A DNA stretch of 64,000 nt from Faeciplasma sp048393055 (GTDB lineage Bacteria > Bacillota > Clostridia > Oscillospirales > Ruminococcaceae). The notes beneath the pieces are model-generated. The model did not search any database, was not told the origin of the DNA, and saw only the letters and a list, made by a program, of their open reading frames with translations. The translations under genes were made by a program, and so were the position numbers. Positions 1 to 8,479 of this stretch are shown piece after piece. Where the stretch lies: the NCBI GenBank assembly GCA_048393055.1, contig DBFJJS010000010.1, positions 62,001-126,000 on the forward strand, read 5' to 3'. Numbering within the stretch: the stretch's first letter is position 1; every line of letters begins with the position of its first letter.

Positions 1-1052
1 TTCTGTCCTGTAAGGAAGTTAAGACCATCAAGATTTTCTCTGTCGTTTTCAAGGAACATATCCTTTTTAGGATTCTTTATATCTACTACTGTTTCAAACA
101 TTATCCTCGAACCGTCCTGAATAAACTGGCCGAGAGAATGAAGATCCGTCGAGAAAATCGCGCTTGAAGGATAAATGCCCTTATTGTCCTTGCCTTCGCT
201 TTCGCCAAACAACTGCTTGAACCATTCCGCCATCATTGCAAACGCCGGATCATATGCTACAAGCATTTCCACCGACTTGCCCTTTCTATAAAGAATGTTT
301 CTGATGGCTGCATATTTGTAGCAATCGTTCATATCATCGTTAGAATACGCCAGCCTCGCCGCCTGCGCGCCCTGCATGATTTTATCTATATCGCATCCAG
401 CTACAGCAATAGGCAAAAGTCCAACCGCCGTAAGTACAGAATATCTTCCGCCAACGTCGTCGGCAATTACGAACGTCTCGTATCCCTCGGTGTCGGAAAG
501 CTCCTTAAGGGTTCCCTTTTGCTTGTCCGTCGTAGCGAATATCCTTGTTTTTGCCTCCTCCTTGCCATACTTGTCCTCCAGAAGCTTCTTAAATATCCTG
601 AAGGCAAGAGCGGGCTCGGTAGTTGTTCCTGATTTTGAAATTACGTTTACGCAAAGATCCTTTCCCTCGCATATTGAGAGGATTTCGTTTAAATACGTCG
701 GGCTGATGTTATTTCCGACGAAATAAATATCCGGTGTATCTTTACTCAGATTGTTGTAATACGGGCTTTTCAACAGCTCGATAGCTGCCCTTGCGCCCAA
801 GTAGGAGCCTCCGATTCCGATAACGATAAGTATATCTGCTTTTTTCTTGATCCTTTCGGCGGCGGCTTTAATGCGCTCAAACTCCTCCTTGTCATAATCT
901 ACGGGAAGGTCAAGCCAGCCTAAAAAATCATTGCCGAGACCGGTGCGCGAAACCAGAGTGTTGTGTGCGGCAGATACCTGCGGTCTTATCGCATCCAGCT
1001 CGTGATCGTTGATAAACTTATCGGCGTATTTTGTCACTAATTTTAAAGCCAT
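1..1052 (-). CDS. pgi: Glucose-6-phosphate isomerase, 3' end outside window
   Basis: Interconverts glucose-6-phosphate and fructose-6-phosphate in the cytoplasm. The reading frame is open from an ATG at 1052 down to base 1, giving about 350 residues without a stop, so the C-terminal part lies outside the window. Seen in the translation: the sugar-phosphate-binding segment GIGGSYLGARA, the family signature VISKSGTTTEPALAFR, and a later DDVGGRYSVLTAVGLLP segment, all hallmarks of bacterial PGI. The start is chosen because MALKLVTKYADKF begins the conserved N-terminus and an AGAGAGGAT purine stretch precedes it. The gene is followed upstream by a 100-base gap and the carboxypeptidase homologue on the same strand, so the two may be co-transcribed. 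Identity is near certain; only completeness is unknown. Confidence 0.95.
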   Translation of the reverse strand, partial: MALKLVTKYADKFINDHELDAIRPQVSAAHNTLVSRTGLGNDFLGWLDLPVDYDKEEFERIKAAAERIKKKADILIVIGIGGSYLGARAAIELLKSPYYNNLSKDTPDIYFVGNNISPTYLNEILSICEGKDLCVNVISKSGTTTEPALAFRIFKKLLEDKYGKEEAKTRIFATTDKQKGTLKELSDTEGYETFVIADDVGGRYSVLTAVGLLPIAVAGCDIDKIMQGAQAARLAYSNDDMNDCYKYAAIRNILYRKGKSVEMLVAYDPAFAMMAEWFKQLFGESEGKDNKGIYPSSAIFSTDLHSLGQFIQDGSRIMFETVVDIKNPKKDMFLENDRENLDGLNFLTGQ

Positions 1053-1158
1053 AGAGCGTCATATCCTCTCTTACTTTATTTATCTATATTGTATCACAGA
1101 CGCTGCCAATTTTCAAGGAATTTTATGAAAAATATTTAAAGATTATTTTTAAAATTTT

Positions 1159-2322
1159 CTACGCCGCAAACATTGCGTATAACGCCTTTATAATGGCATA
1201 AAAAAGATTCATCTTTTTAACTTCTTCCGAAGCAACGATATCAACCGCATACAGCTGCGTATCATCAAGGGTGTATACTATCCTGCCGACCTTTTGCCCT
1301 GCTTCTACCGGCGCGCTGACATTATCGTAATACTCCGTGGTTATCTCAATGTCGTCCTCCCTGCCGGAGCGTATGACAAACTCGCCCATATTACCTGCAT
1401 CCGTCTCAACGGTTTCCTCAACGCCGCCCTTTACCGCTACAGGCTCTAAAATTACATCCTTTCTCTTGGGCTTATAAATGGCATACGCCGAAAAGCCTAT
1501 GTTCATTTTTTCCCTTGCAGTGGTAAACCGTTCGTACTCGTCAGGCTCTCCGAAAATTACGCATATCATGTTAAGTCCGTTTCTTTCCGCAGACGCTATC
1601 AGGCAGTTTCCGCACTCCTCGTGATAATACGCTTTCATTCCGGTTATCCCGCTGTATGTCCTTATAAGCCTGTTTGTGCTTACAAGCTCCGCCTTTCCTC
1701 CGCGGACGGTTGTCATCCAGGTAGTCATATATTTTTTGAGCCAATCGTATTTGACAAGCCGGGATGCAAGTATTGCAGTGTCCGCAGCAGTTGTGATGCT
1801 TCCGCTGCCTGCGCCCGTAGAATCTGCGTAAATAGTTGAAGACATTCCGAGCTCCGACGCGCGCAAGTTCATAAGCTTTACGAAATTTTCTTCAGTACCG
1901 GCAACAGCTTCCGCAATTGCAACGCAGGCGTCGTTTGCATTTCCTACCGTTATTGCGCTGACAAGTTCATCAAGCAGTATCTGCTCGCCTACGTCAAGCC
2001 AAATCTGCGCCCCCTGCTGAGAGTTTGCGTATTTGGACACGGTGATAACCGAATCAAGCGCAAGCTCTCCCCTATCCATAGCTTCGCACAAAAGAAGCAG
2101 CGTCATAAGCTTTGAGGCATGAAACGGTATAAACGGTGCGTTGCCGTTTTCTGAATACAGTAAAGTCCCTGTTGTTCCTTCCATCAGCACATATGAGTAT
2201 GGTATATTCTTTGTGCTTGCGGCGCTTGCGCTTTCACCCAATCCGGCAGACGCTGCGCACACGTTGATAACAGGTGAAAATATCATTATCAGCGCTAAAA
2301 TAACAGCCGTAATCCTTTTCAT
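1159..2322 (-). CDS. D-alanyl-D-alanine carboxypeptidase (PBP5/DacF) family protein lacking catalytic motifs
   Basis: 387 residues when started at the ATG at 2322, which has a good AAAGGAG site and begins a signal peptide (MKRITAVILALIMIFSPVINVCA). A longer start at 2388 has no ribosome-binding site. The fold follows DacF: an S11 peptidase-like domain (about residues 38-258), a PBP5_C-like beta domain (about 285-365) and a C-terminal amphipathic helix that in the family anchors the protein to the membrane. All three penicillin-binding motifs are changed. SxxK is H68-A-S-K71, SxN is N128-A-N130 and KTG is K230-A-Y232. The surrounding residues (KLMTLLLLCEAMDRGEL, NDACVAIAEAVAG, CLIASAERNG) align well with active enzymes. 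By family knowledge such a protein should not acylate, so it may bind peptidoglycan or regulate a true carboxypeptidase. The frame is intact, so it is not a decayed gene. Confidence 0.88.
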   Translation of the reverse strand: MKRITAVILALIMIFSPVINVCAASAGLGESASAASTKNIPYSYVLMEGTTGTLLYSENGNAPFIPFHASKLMTLLLLCEAMDRGELALDSVITVSKYANSQQGAQIWLDVGEQILLDELVSAITVGNANDACVAIAEAVAGTEENFVKLMNLRASELGMSSTIYADSTGAGSGSITTAADTAILASRLVKYDWLKKYMTTWMTTVRGGKAELVSTNRLIRTYSGITGMKAYYHEECGNCLIASAERNGLNMICVIFGEPDEYERFTTAREKMNIGFSAYAIYKPKRKDVILEPVAVKGGVEETVETDAGNMGEFVIRSGREDDIEITTEYYDNVSAPVEAGQKVGRIVYTLDDTQLYAVDIVASEEVKKMNLFYAIIKALYAMFAA

Positions 2323-2499
2323 AACGATCTCCTTTAAATAGCTTTGGTAAATCTTATGCAGGAAAACAAGCCGTATGCACATGCACAATGATACGTATGC
2401 GCAATCTGGTAAATAAAAAGGAAAGCTCCCAAGCTAAAGACGTCTAAGCCTTTAATTTGAGAGTTTATCGCCATAAATATTCATTAATACGCTAAGAGC

Positions 2500-2730
2500 T
2501 TACTTTACGATAAACCTTTCAAGCTTGCTCTTGAGCTCGCTGCAATCATCAACGTGTGCCTGAAGTTCTACCGGTCTTGATAAATCAAGGCTAAATATAC
2601 CCATAATAGACTTAGCGTCTATAAAATATCTTCCCGAGACAAGATCAACATCATAATCGCATTGAGATATAATGCTTACAAACTCTTTTACATCGTTAAT
2701 AGTATCAAGCTTAATGAGAAATTTGTTCAT
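2500..2730 (-). CDS. HPr-like domain protein without the phospho-histidine
   Basis: A 76-residue protein beginning MNKFLIKLDTINDVKEF. The start at 2730 is chosen over an ATG seven codons upstream because GGAGGTAAT sits just before it. The C-terminal half (DAKSIMGIFSLDLSRPVELQ) matches the HPr fold segment that usually reads KSIMGVMSLGV. The N-terminal GLHARPA region with the phosphorylatable histidine of true HPr is absent: the corresponding stretch is TINDVKEFVSI. It therefore cannot be the ordinary PTS phosphocarrier and may be a regulatory or structural paralogue, which Clostridia often encode. It is transcribed from its own promoter, divergent from mtaB. Confidence 0.75.
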   Translation of the reverse strand: MNKFLIKLDTINDVKEFVSIISQCDYDVDLVSGRYFIDAKSIMGIFSLDLSRPVELQAHVDDCSELKSKLERFIVK

Positions 2731-2763
2731 TCTATTACCTCCATAATTCATATTCCAACTATA

Positions 2764-2791
2764 AGTATATCAGATTTTTTCCCTCTGTCAA
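2764..2791 (-). promoter_or_regulatory. Promoter of the HPr-like gene
   Basis: Read on the minus strand: TTGACA, 16-base spacer, TATACT, about 35 bases before the start codon. It matches the housekeeping sigma consensus and lies back to back with the mtaB promoter. Confidence 0.65.
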
Positions 2792-2797
2792 TAGCGA

Positions 2798-2826
2798 TTT
2801 ACATATCAAATCAAATATGATATATT
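2798..2826 (+). promoter_or_regulatory. Promoter of mtaB
   Basis: TTTACA, 17-base spacer, TATATT, about 28 bases before the mtaB start codon, in an AT-rich stretch shared with the divergent HPr-like gene promoter. Confidence 0.55.
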
Positions 2827-2854
2827 TAATTTCATACTGAAAGGATATGATATT

Positions 2855-4153
2855 ATGACGGTTCACTATTATACTTTCGGATGTAAGGTCAACCAGTATG
2901 AAACAAACGCTATTTCTCAGATGATGTCAGAAAAAGGTTACACAGCCGTTCCGGAAATTAATCTTGCGGATATTTGCATAATTAACTCCTGCACCGTTAC
3001 CGGTTCTGCGGACACGAAGCTCCGGCAACTCGTGAACCGCATAAGAAAGGAAAATCCCGGCTGCATTATCATAATTTGTGGATGCTACGCTCAGGTATAC
3101 AAGGATTCTCCGCTGCTTAATATGGCTGACATTGTTGTCGGAGAAAACAATAAGTCAAAAATACCTCAGCTCATTGAAAACTATCTTAACTGCGGACAAA
3201 GGCAGGTAGATATAAAAGAACATACGCTCTTTGAACAAATTGAAAAAATTTCTCTTTCAAAAAGCACAGGCAAAACGCGCGCCATAATAAAAATCCAGGA
3301 CGGCTGCGATCGGTTTTGCAGTTACTGCATTATCCCCTACGCACGCGGCCGCTCGCGTTCAAAGGCACTTAATGAGCTTACAGAGGAGGCTAGACAGCTC
3401 GTTCAGGCTGGGCATAAGGAGCTTGTGCTTGTTGGGATAAATCTGTCCTGCTACGGAGCCGACTTCAACGACGGCACAACCATAGCGGACGCCGTAAGCG
3501 CAGTATGCAAAACGAGCGGAGCCGAAAGAGTCCGCCTTGGGTCTATCGAGCCTGAGCTTCTTACCCCTGATATAATAAAAAGGCTGTCGCAAAACAAAAC
3601 GCTTTGCCCGCACTTTCACCTGTCCCTGCAATCGGGGTGTGACAGAATACTAAGCCAAATGAGGAGGAAATACAGCACTGCAGAGTATGTATCGATAGTA
3701 AACGAGCTGAGAAAATGTTTTAACGGCTGCGCAATCACAACGGACGTCATGGTCGGATTCCCGTCCGAAACCGACGAGGATTTTTTGGAGTCCCTCAGCT
3801 TTATTAAAAAAATTGGCTTTGCAAAGGTCCATGTATTTCCGTACTCCGAAAGAGCCGGCACTGCCGCCGCAAAACGCAAAGACCAGATACCGTATGACAT
3901 AAGACTGAAGCGGGCGCACATAATGTCGCAGGATGCAAAAAAATCAGAACAAAACTATCTTTCGTCACTTGTCGGCACGACTCAATTCGTACTTTTTGAA
4001 AGGGAAAAGGATGATAGCTGGCATCAGGGACATGCCCCATGTTACGCTATGATAAAGGTAAAGCACTGCGCAGAGACCCTGTGGAAGCAGACAAGACCTG
4101 TTATGGTTACGTCCGCATGCGACGGTTACTGCATAGGCGAAATTATTGAATAG
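2855..4153 (+). CDS. mtaB: tRNA t6A37 C2-methylthiotransferase MtaB
   Basis: 432 residues. Radical-SAM methylthiotransferase that converts N6-threonylcarbamoyladenosine at tRNA position 37 to its 2-methylthio form. The N-terminal UPF0004 domain carries the auxiliary-cluster cysteines C10 (GCKVNQYET), C46 (NSCTVT) and C77 (CGCYAQ). The radical-SAM CxxxCxxC motif is GCDRFCSYC (C151, C155, C158) followed by IPYARGRSRS. A TRAM-like tail starts near residue 370. The GCKVNQYET opening distinguishes MtaB from MiaB and RimO. It stands alone on the plus strand with its own promoter and ends at a strong hairpin. It depends on Fe-S clusters, for which nifS-nifU lies at 58-60 kb. Confidence 0.93.
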   Translation: MTVHYYTFGCKVNQYETNAISQMMSEKGYTAVPEINLADICIINSCTVTGSADTKLRQLVNRIRKENPGCIIIICGCYAQVYKDSPLLNMADIVVGENNKSKIPQLIENYLNCGQRQVDIKEHTLFEQIEKISLSKSTGKTRAIIKIQDGCDRFCSYCIIPYARGRSRSKALNELTEEARQLVQAGHKELVLVGINLSCYGADFNDGTTIADAVSAVCKTSGAERVRLGSIEPELLTPDIIKRLSQNKTLCPHFHLSLQSGCDRILSQMRRKYSTAEYVSIVNELRKCFNGCAITTDVMVGFPSETDEDFLESLSFIKKIGFAKVHVFPYSERAGTAAAKRKDQIPYDIRLKRAHIMSQDAKKSEQNYLSSLVGTTQFVLFEREKDDSWHQGHAPCYAMIKVKHCAETLWKQTRPVMVTSACDGYCIGEIIE

Positions 4154-4165
4154 CATTAATAAATA

Positions 4166-4197
4166 CAGTCCCGCACAGATTAGTATGTGCGGGACTG
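4166..4197. terminator. Bidirectional terminator between mtaB and the GH43 gene
   Basis: Perfect inverted repeat CAGTCCCGCACA / TGTGCGGGACTG with an 8-base loop, followed on the plus strand by ATATTTTAT. The convergent GH43 gene ends just beyond it at 4203, so it can serve both transcripts. Confidence 0.85.
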
Positions 4198-4202
4198 ATA
4201 TT

Positions 4203-5873
4203 TTATCTTTCTGTTTTAGTTGTATGGTAATAGTCAAAGTCTGCATATCCGCCAGGCTCAACGGTTGAATAGCAGTAAAGCGCCGTCCTGTAGCCCGTAA
4301 ACAGATCAAGGCTGTAGGTCATGGTGAAGCCCTTTCCGATTTTTTCCCAGTTTTCTCCGTCAAGAGAGTAATAAAATCTTGCCTGGTCCTCTGTCGTTAT
4401 AATACCCTCTTCATCGATGTTAGAAAATCTGTATTCAATCTTAAGGTAGACAAGGTCCTGGTTAAGCTCCTCTTCCCTTACTATATCCTGCTCCATTCCC
4501 CTTGTTTGATTAGCAAAGTAAACATACTTCTGCCCGTCATCTGCCACATATGCGCCGACCATTCCAGCAAAGCTTTGAAATGCGGATATTCCTGCAAAAT
4601 CGCCCTCGTTTAAGCCTGACGTATCCAAAAGGACCTCAGTTGTGCAATACGGACCTTCGGTTCGCTGAGTAAGCGAATTTCTTGCATGGAAGATATCGGC
4701 GTCTACGCGCGAGGTGGTAATCCTGAGCCATCCGTCCCTTTCCGTTACGCTCCAATTCTCATCGTCGGGGTTGTGATTCCACTGCCAGTAAAGCGCTAAA
4801 TCGTCCTCCGACTCATAATCAAATTCATCGTCATACATAAGGGTAGTTTCCTGCCAGCTATCGCTGTTTGATAAAACCTCAATTTCACTGACTGCTTCGC
4901 CGTCCTCGCCCATCATAGGCCAGCCGTCAACCCAAGTTACCGGCTGAAGAACCGGAACTCTTCCGACAGCTCCGTGGTCCTGGAACAAAAGCGCATACCA
5001 GTCGCCTTCGGGAGTTTCAACGATTCCTCCCTGAGCAACGCCGTTTCCGTAATAGTCCATGGAATCGCAAAGGACTACCTTTCCCTCATACTCGCCCAGA
5101 AGTTTGTCGGATCTAAAGCAAAGCTCGCATCTTGCTACTCCGGGAACGTTAGTTGCATAGCTTATCATTGTAAGGTAATAAGTACCGTCTATCTTGTAGA
5201 AATGAGATCCCTCTGCGCCGCTCAAGTTTTCCGCAACACCTGTATTTAAAAGCAGCTGATCTACTCCGCCTTCCTTAACCCTTGAGCAATCATTTTCAAG
5301 CTCGGTTATCCAAACGTCGCCTGCTCCGGAAATTATATATGGAGTTCCGTCGTCGTCGAAAAACAGGGACGGATCATGGAATATTCTTTCAAAAACATGT
5401 CTTTCCCACTCAGGATTTTCTATATCCGCCGTTTTATATATATACGTTTTTCCCTGATCCAAAGCGCAGAATGTAACATAAAACATATTGTCATAATAAC
5501 GTATGCTTGCCGCCCAAGAGCCCTGAGCATATGAGTTGTTCTCGCCATACAGATCGGTTCTTGGGGTGTTTTCGAGCACATCGTAAACATATCCTATAAG
5601 CTCCCATGTAACAAGATCATGGGATTTCATAATAGGCACACCAGGTGTAAAGTACATTGTAGTGCTTACCATGTAATATGTGTCCCCAACTCTGATAATG
5701 TCTGGGTCGGGAACATCCGCCCAAATAATCGGATTTGAAGCCGTTACAGTATTTGAATATGTAACGCCGCCGTCATTTACGTCGTTCGCATCCGACCCAT
5801 CCGAGCAGGAACATACGAGCGTTAATGAAATAACTGAGCACAGCATGATAGCGATTATTTTTCTAAAATTCAT
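4203..5873 (-). CDS. Secreted glycoside hydrolase family 43 lipoprotein (beta-xylosidase/arabinofuranosidase type)
   Basis: 556 residues. A lipoprotein signal peptide ends at the VCSC lipobox (C23 most likely). The GH43 five-bladed propeller follows, with the three expected acids visible: the aspartate in ADVPDPDIIRVGDTYYM (general base), the aspartate in IFHDPSLFFDDDGTPYII (pKa modulator) and the glutamate in LSGAEGSHFYKIDGTYYL (general acid). From about residue 345 a second domain (EFDYESEDDLALYWQWNHNPDDENWSV onwards) is the concanavalin-like beta-sandwich typical of xylosidase-type GH43 enzymes. It probably trims xylan or arabinoxylan oligosaccharides at the cell surface. No sugar transporter or other glycosidase is next to it, so the substrate is inferred from family only. 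An ATG with a weak AAAGGAAT site precedes the signal peptide. Confidence 0.88.
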   Translation of the reverse strand: MNFRKIIAIMLCSVISLTLVCSCSDGSDANDVNDGGVTYSNTVTASNPIIWADVPDPDIIRVGDTYYMVSTTMYFTPGVPIMKSHDLVTWELIGYVYDVLENTPRTDLYGENNSYAQGSWAASIRYYDNMFYVTFCALDQGKTYIYKTADIENPEWERHVFERIFHDPSLFFDDDGTPYIISGAGDVWITELENDCSRVKEGGVDQLLLNTGVAENLSGAEGSHFYKIDGTYYLTMISYATNVPGVARCELCFRSDKLLGEYEGKVVLCDSMDYYGNGVAQGGIVETPEGDWYALLFQDHGAVGRVPVLQPVTWVDGWPMMGEDGEAVSEIEVLSNSDSWQETTLMYDDEFDYESEDDLALYWQWNHNPDDENWSVTERDGWLRITTSRVDADIFHARNSLTQRTEGPYCTTEVLLDTSGLNEGDFAGISAFQSFAGMVGAYVADDGQKYVYFANQTRGMEQDIVREEELNQDLVYLKIEYRFSNIDEEGIITTEDQARFYYSLDGENWEKIGKGFTMTYSLDLFTGYRTALYCYSTVEPGGYADFDYYHTTKTER

Positions 5874-5967
5874 AGCTATTCCTTTCTATCTTCATAGTAT
5901 ATGCATTAAATTTTTCGTGCACAAAGCCGTCAGTATATCTGCATGCGATTAATATAATGTCAAGTAA

Positions 5968-6005
5968 AAAAAGCGCGCAGCACGTTTTTAGCCGCGCCGC
6001 GCGCT
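5968..6005 (-). terminator. Terminator of the pgk-tpiA-gpmI operon
   Basis: On the minus strand, AGCGCGC pairs with GCGCGCT around a 20-base loop that can pair further, and is followed directly by a T-tract. It lies 11 bases past the gpmI stop codon. Confidence 0.8.
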
Positions 6006-6015
6006 GTAAACGCGA

Positions 6016-7581
6016 TTAGATCATGCTCTTTTCCCAGCAGTCAGGAGGAGTAAGACCCAACAATGTAGCAACCGTCGCCGCCACATTTGCAAGACCATAC
6101 TCGCCGTCCTTGATCTCATGCCTTACCTTGTCATAGATGATGAATGGAACTTTATTCAGAGAATGAGCCGTTCTCACCTGAATCTCACCCTTTTTGTTCT
6201 TTTCAAGCATCTCGTCTGCATTTCCGTGGTCAGCGGTAATTATAACGACGTATCCCAGCTCGTCGGCTGCCTTTAAAACTCTTGTAAGTCCCAAATCAAC
6301 AGCTTCGACTCCGATAATCGTCGCGTCAATATTTCCGGTGTGCCCCACCATATCGCCGTTCGGATAATTGCAGCGTATAAAGTCGTACTTTTTCTCTTCC
6401 ATAGCGTTTATCACATCGTCTGTGATCTCGGCGGATTTCATCCACGGGCGCTCGTCGAACGAGACCTTGTCCGAGGGTATTTCCTTGAATGTTTCAAGCT
6501 CTTCAGAGAACTTTTCGGACTTGTTCCCGTTCCAGAAGTATGTCACATGTCCGTACTTCTGAGTTTCGGAAACAGCGTACTGCCTCTTTCCGTTGGCAAC
6601 AAGAAGCTCTGAAAGAGTATTCTTGATTTCAGGGGGATTTACAAGATACCTGTGAGGGATTTTCAGGTCGCCGTCGTATTCGAGCATTCCGGCATAGATA
6701 ACATTCGGCACGTTTCCTCTGTCAAAGCCAGAAAAATCCTTTTGATCGAACGCCATGGAAATTTCTATGGCTCTGTCTCCTCTGAAATTGAAGAGTACTA
6801 CCGAGTCGTTGTCGCATATCCTGCCGACAGGCTCGCCGTTTTCGGCGATAACGAATGCGGGAAGATCCTGGTCGATTACATCAAGCTCCTTGCGGTATGT
6901 TTCAATGGCTTCGCGCGCTGTCTTGAACTGCCTTCCGATTCCCTTTACATGAGTGTCCCACCCGAGCTTTACCATATCCCAGTTAGCCATGTATCTGTCC
7001 ATTGTGACTTTCATTCTTCCGCCGCCGGAAGCAATTTTGCAGTCAAATTCGGAATCGTTTAAAGAAGTAATAAGAGCCTCAAGGTCGTCGACATATGTCA
7101 GTGCGGAAGTCGCGGGAACATCTCTTCCATCGAGAAGAATGTGGCATCTTACATGCTTTACCCCGTCTTTTTTAGCGGTGATTATCATCTGCTTCAGATG
7201 AGAAATATTCGAATGTACGTTTCCATCCGACAAAAGACCGATAAAATGCAAAGTGGAATTATGGCTCTTGCAGTTGTCTATAAGCTCGTTCCATGTTTTA
7301 CTTTCAAACATTTTACCAGATTCTATAGACTCATTAACAAGCTTTGCACCCTGCGAATAAATCTGACCGCAGCCGAGAGCATTGTGTCCCACCTCGGAAT
7401 TTCCCATATCGTCATCAGAAGGAAGTCCGACCGCCGTACCATGAGCTTTTAATCTGGTATACGGATATTCTTTTAACAATCTGTCTAGCGTAGGAGTATT
7501 CGCCATTGTAACAGCATCTCCAAGTCCGGTCTTAGAAAAGCCTACGCCGTCCATTACAATCAATACTACAGGTTTTATCAT
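6016..7581 (-). CDS. gpmI: 2,3-bisphosphoglycerate-independent phosphoglycerate mutase
   Basis: 521 residues. Interconverts 3- and 2-phosphoglycerate using two Mn2+ ions. The alkaline-phosphatase-fold metal site starts at D11 (VLIVMDGVGF), the phospho-serine is S62 in DDDMGNSEVGHNALGCG, and later metal ligands appear in NYPNGDMVGHTG and IITADHGNADEM. Length matches the family. It is the last gene of a glycolytic operon, 13 bases after tpiA, and ends in a strong terminator. Confidence 0.96.
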   Translation of the reverse strand: MIKPVVLIVMDGVGFSKTGLGDAVTMANTPTLDRLLKEYPYTRLKAHGTAVGLPSDDDMGNSEVGHNALGCGQIYSQGAKLVNESIESGKMFESKTWNELIDNCKSHNSTLHFIGLLSDGNVHSNISHLKQMIITAKKDGVKHVRCHILLDGRDVPATSALTYVDDLEALITSLNDSEFDCKIASGGGRMKVTMDRYMANWDMVKLGWDTHVKGIGRQFKTAREAIETYRKELDVIDQDLPAFVIAENGEPVGRICDNDSVVLFNFRGDRAIEISMAFDQKDFSGFDRGNVPNVIYAGMLEYDGDLKIPHRYLVNPPEIKNTLSELLVANGKRQYAVSETQKYGHVTYFWNGNKSEKFSEELETFKEIPSDKVSFDERPWMKSAEITDDVINAMEEKKYDFIRCNYPNGDMVGHTGNIDATIIGVEAVDLGLTRVLKAADELGYVVIITADHGNADEMLEKNKKGEIQVRTAHSLNKVPFIIYDKVRHEIKDGEYGLANVAATVATLLGLTPPDCWEKSMI

Positions 7582-7594
7582 AGATACTCTCCTA

Positions 7595-8365
7595 TCAACC
7601 GTTTGTCGCTGCGCTTACAATAACAGCAAAGTCATTTGACTTAAGCGAAGCGCCGCCAATGAGTCCGCCGTCTACGTCTTCCTTGGAAAGAAGCTCCGCA
7701 GCATTTGAGGCGTTCATAGAACCGCCGTACTGAATCGTAATAGAGTCCGCCACGTCCTTGCCGTAAAGCTTTGCAAGCGTTGCGCGGATAAAAGCGCATA
7801 CCTCTTCCGCCTGCTCTGCGGTAGCGGTCTTTCCGGTTCCTATCGCCCACACGGGCTCATAAGCTATTATGCATTTTTTAAGCTCGTCTGCCGCAACGCC
7901 GTAGAAATCGAGCTTGATCTGACGTGCGATGACCTCCTCGGTTATTCCGCACTCGCGCTCCCAAAGAAGCTCTCCTACGCATACAATCGGCTTTAATCCT
8001 GCGGCAATGGCAGCGCGAGTTCTTTTATTTACGGTCTCATCGGTCTCTCCAAAATACTGCCTGCGCTCGCTGTGACCCAAAACTACGTATTCTACTCCGA
8101 TTTCCGTAAGCATGTCGGCGGATATTTCGCCTGTAAACGCTCCGGATTTTTCAAAATGGCAATTCTGAGCGCCCACCTTAATATTTGTCCCCTTTGTAAG
8201 CTCAACGGCTGTTTCGAGATTTGTAAACGGTACGCAGATTACAACCTCGCATCCCGCGTCCTTTACAAGGGGCTTCATAGCTTCGATAAGCTCCTTAGCC
8301 TCCGGGCGCGTTTTATTCATCTTCCAGTTACCTGCTATAACCGCGCTGCGCATATCTTTTTTCAT
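7595..8365 (-). CDS. tpiA: Triosephosphate isomerase
   Basis: 256 residues. Interconverts dihydroxyacetone phosphate and glyceraldehyde-3-phosphate. Motifs seen: AGNWKMNKT (substrate-binding N and K), VVLGHSERRQYFGE (electrophilic His), AYEPVWAIGTGKTAT (catalytic Glu plus the flexible loop 6) and IQYGGSMN (phosphate-binding). The start at 8365 has an AAAGGAT site nine bases upstream; an internal ATG four codons later is less well placed. It sits between pgk and gpmI in the usual Firmicute order. Confidence 0.96.
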   Translation of the reverse strand: MKKDMRSAVIAGNWKMNKTRPEAKELIEAMKPLVKDAGCEVVICVPFTNLETAVELTKGTNIKVGAQNCHFEKSGAFTGEISADMLTEIGVEYVVLGHSERRQYFGETDETVNKRTRAAIAAGLKPIVCVGELLWERECGITEEVIARQIKLDFYGVAADELKKCIIAYEPVWAIGTGKTATAEQAEEVCAFIRATLAKLYGKDVADSITIQYGGSMNASNAAELLSKEDVDGGLIGGASLKSNDFAVIVSAATNG

Positions 8366-8403
8366 TATACTGCAATCCTTTCATTATGTATCTGTCTTTC
8401 TTT

Positions 8404-8437
8404 AAAGCAGCTTTGCCATGAAAGCAGCTTTGCCATG
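8404..8437. repeat. Perfect 17-bp tandem duplication in the pgk-tpiA gap
   Basis: The unit AAAGCAGCTTTGCCATG occurs twice back to back (8404-8420 and 8421-8437). Each copy contains the small palindrome AAAGCAGCTTT. It lies right beside the hairpin at 8441-8465, between pgk and tpiA. Confidence 0.9.
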
Positions 8438-8440
8438 CTT

Positions 8441-8465
8441 AAAACGGAGCATGAAGCTCCGTTTT
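8441..8465 (-). terminator. Intercistronic hairpin after pgk
   Basis: AAAACGGAGC pairs with GCTCCGTTTT around a five-base loop, 15 bases past the pgk stop. The 3' arm ends in TTTT on either strand, so it could act as a partial terminator or an mRNA-stability element that sets the pgk to tpiA ratio. Confidence 0.65.
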
Positions 8466-8479
8466 AATATAATGTTAGA

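Noticed and set aside
5880..5965. A promoter for the GH43 gene using TTGACA near 5955-5961
   Set aside because: The best -10 match lies 20 bases away, too far for a normal sigma-A promoter; left uncalled.
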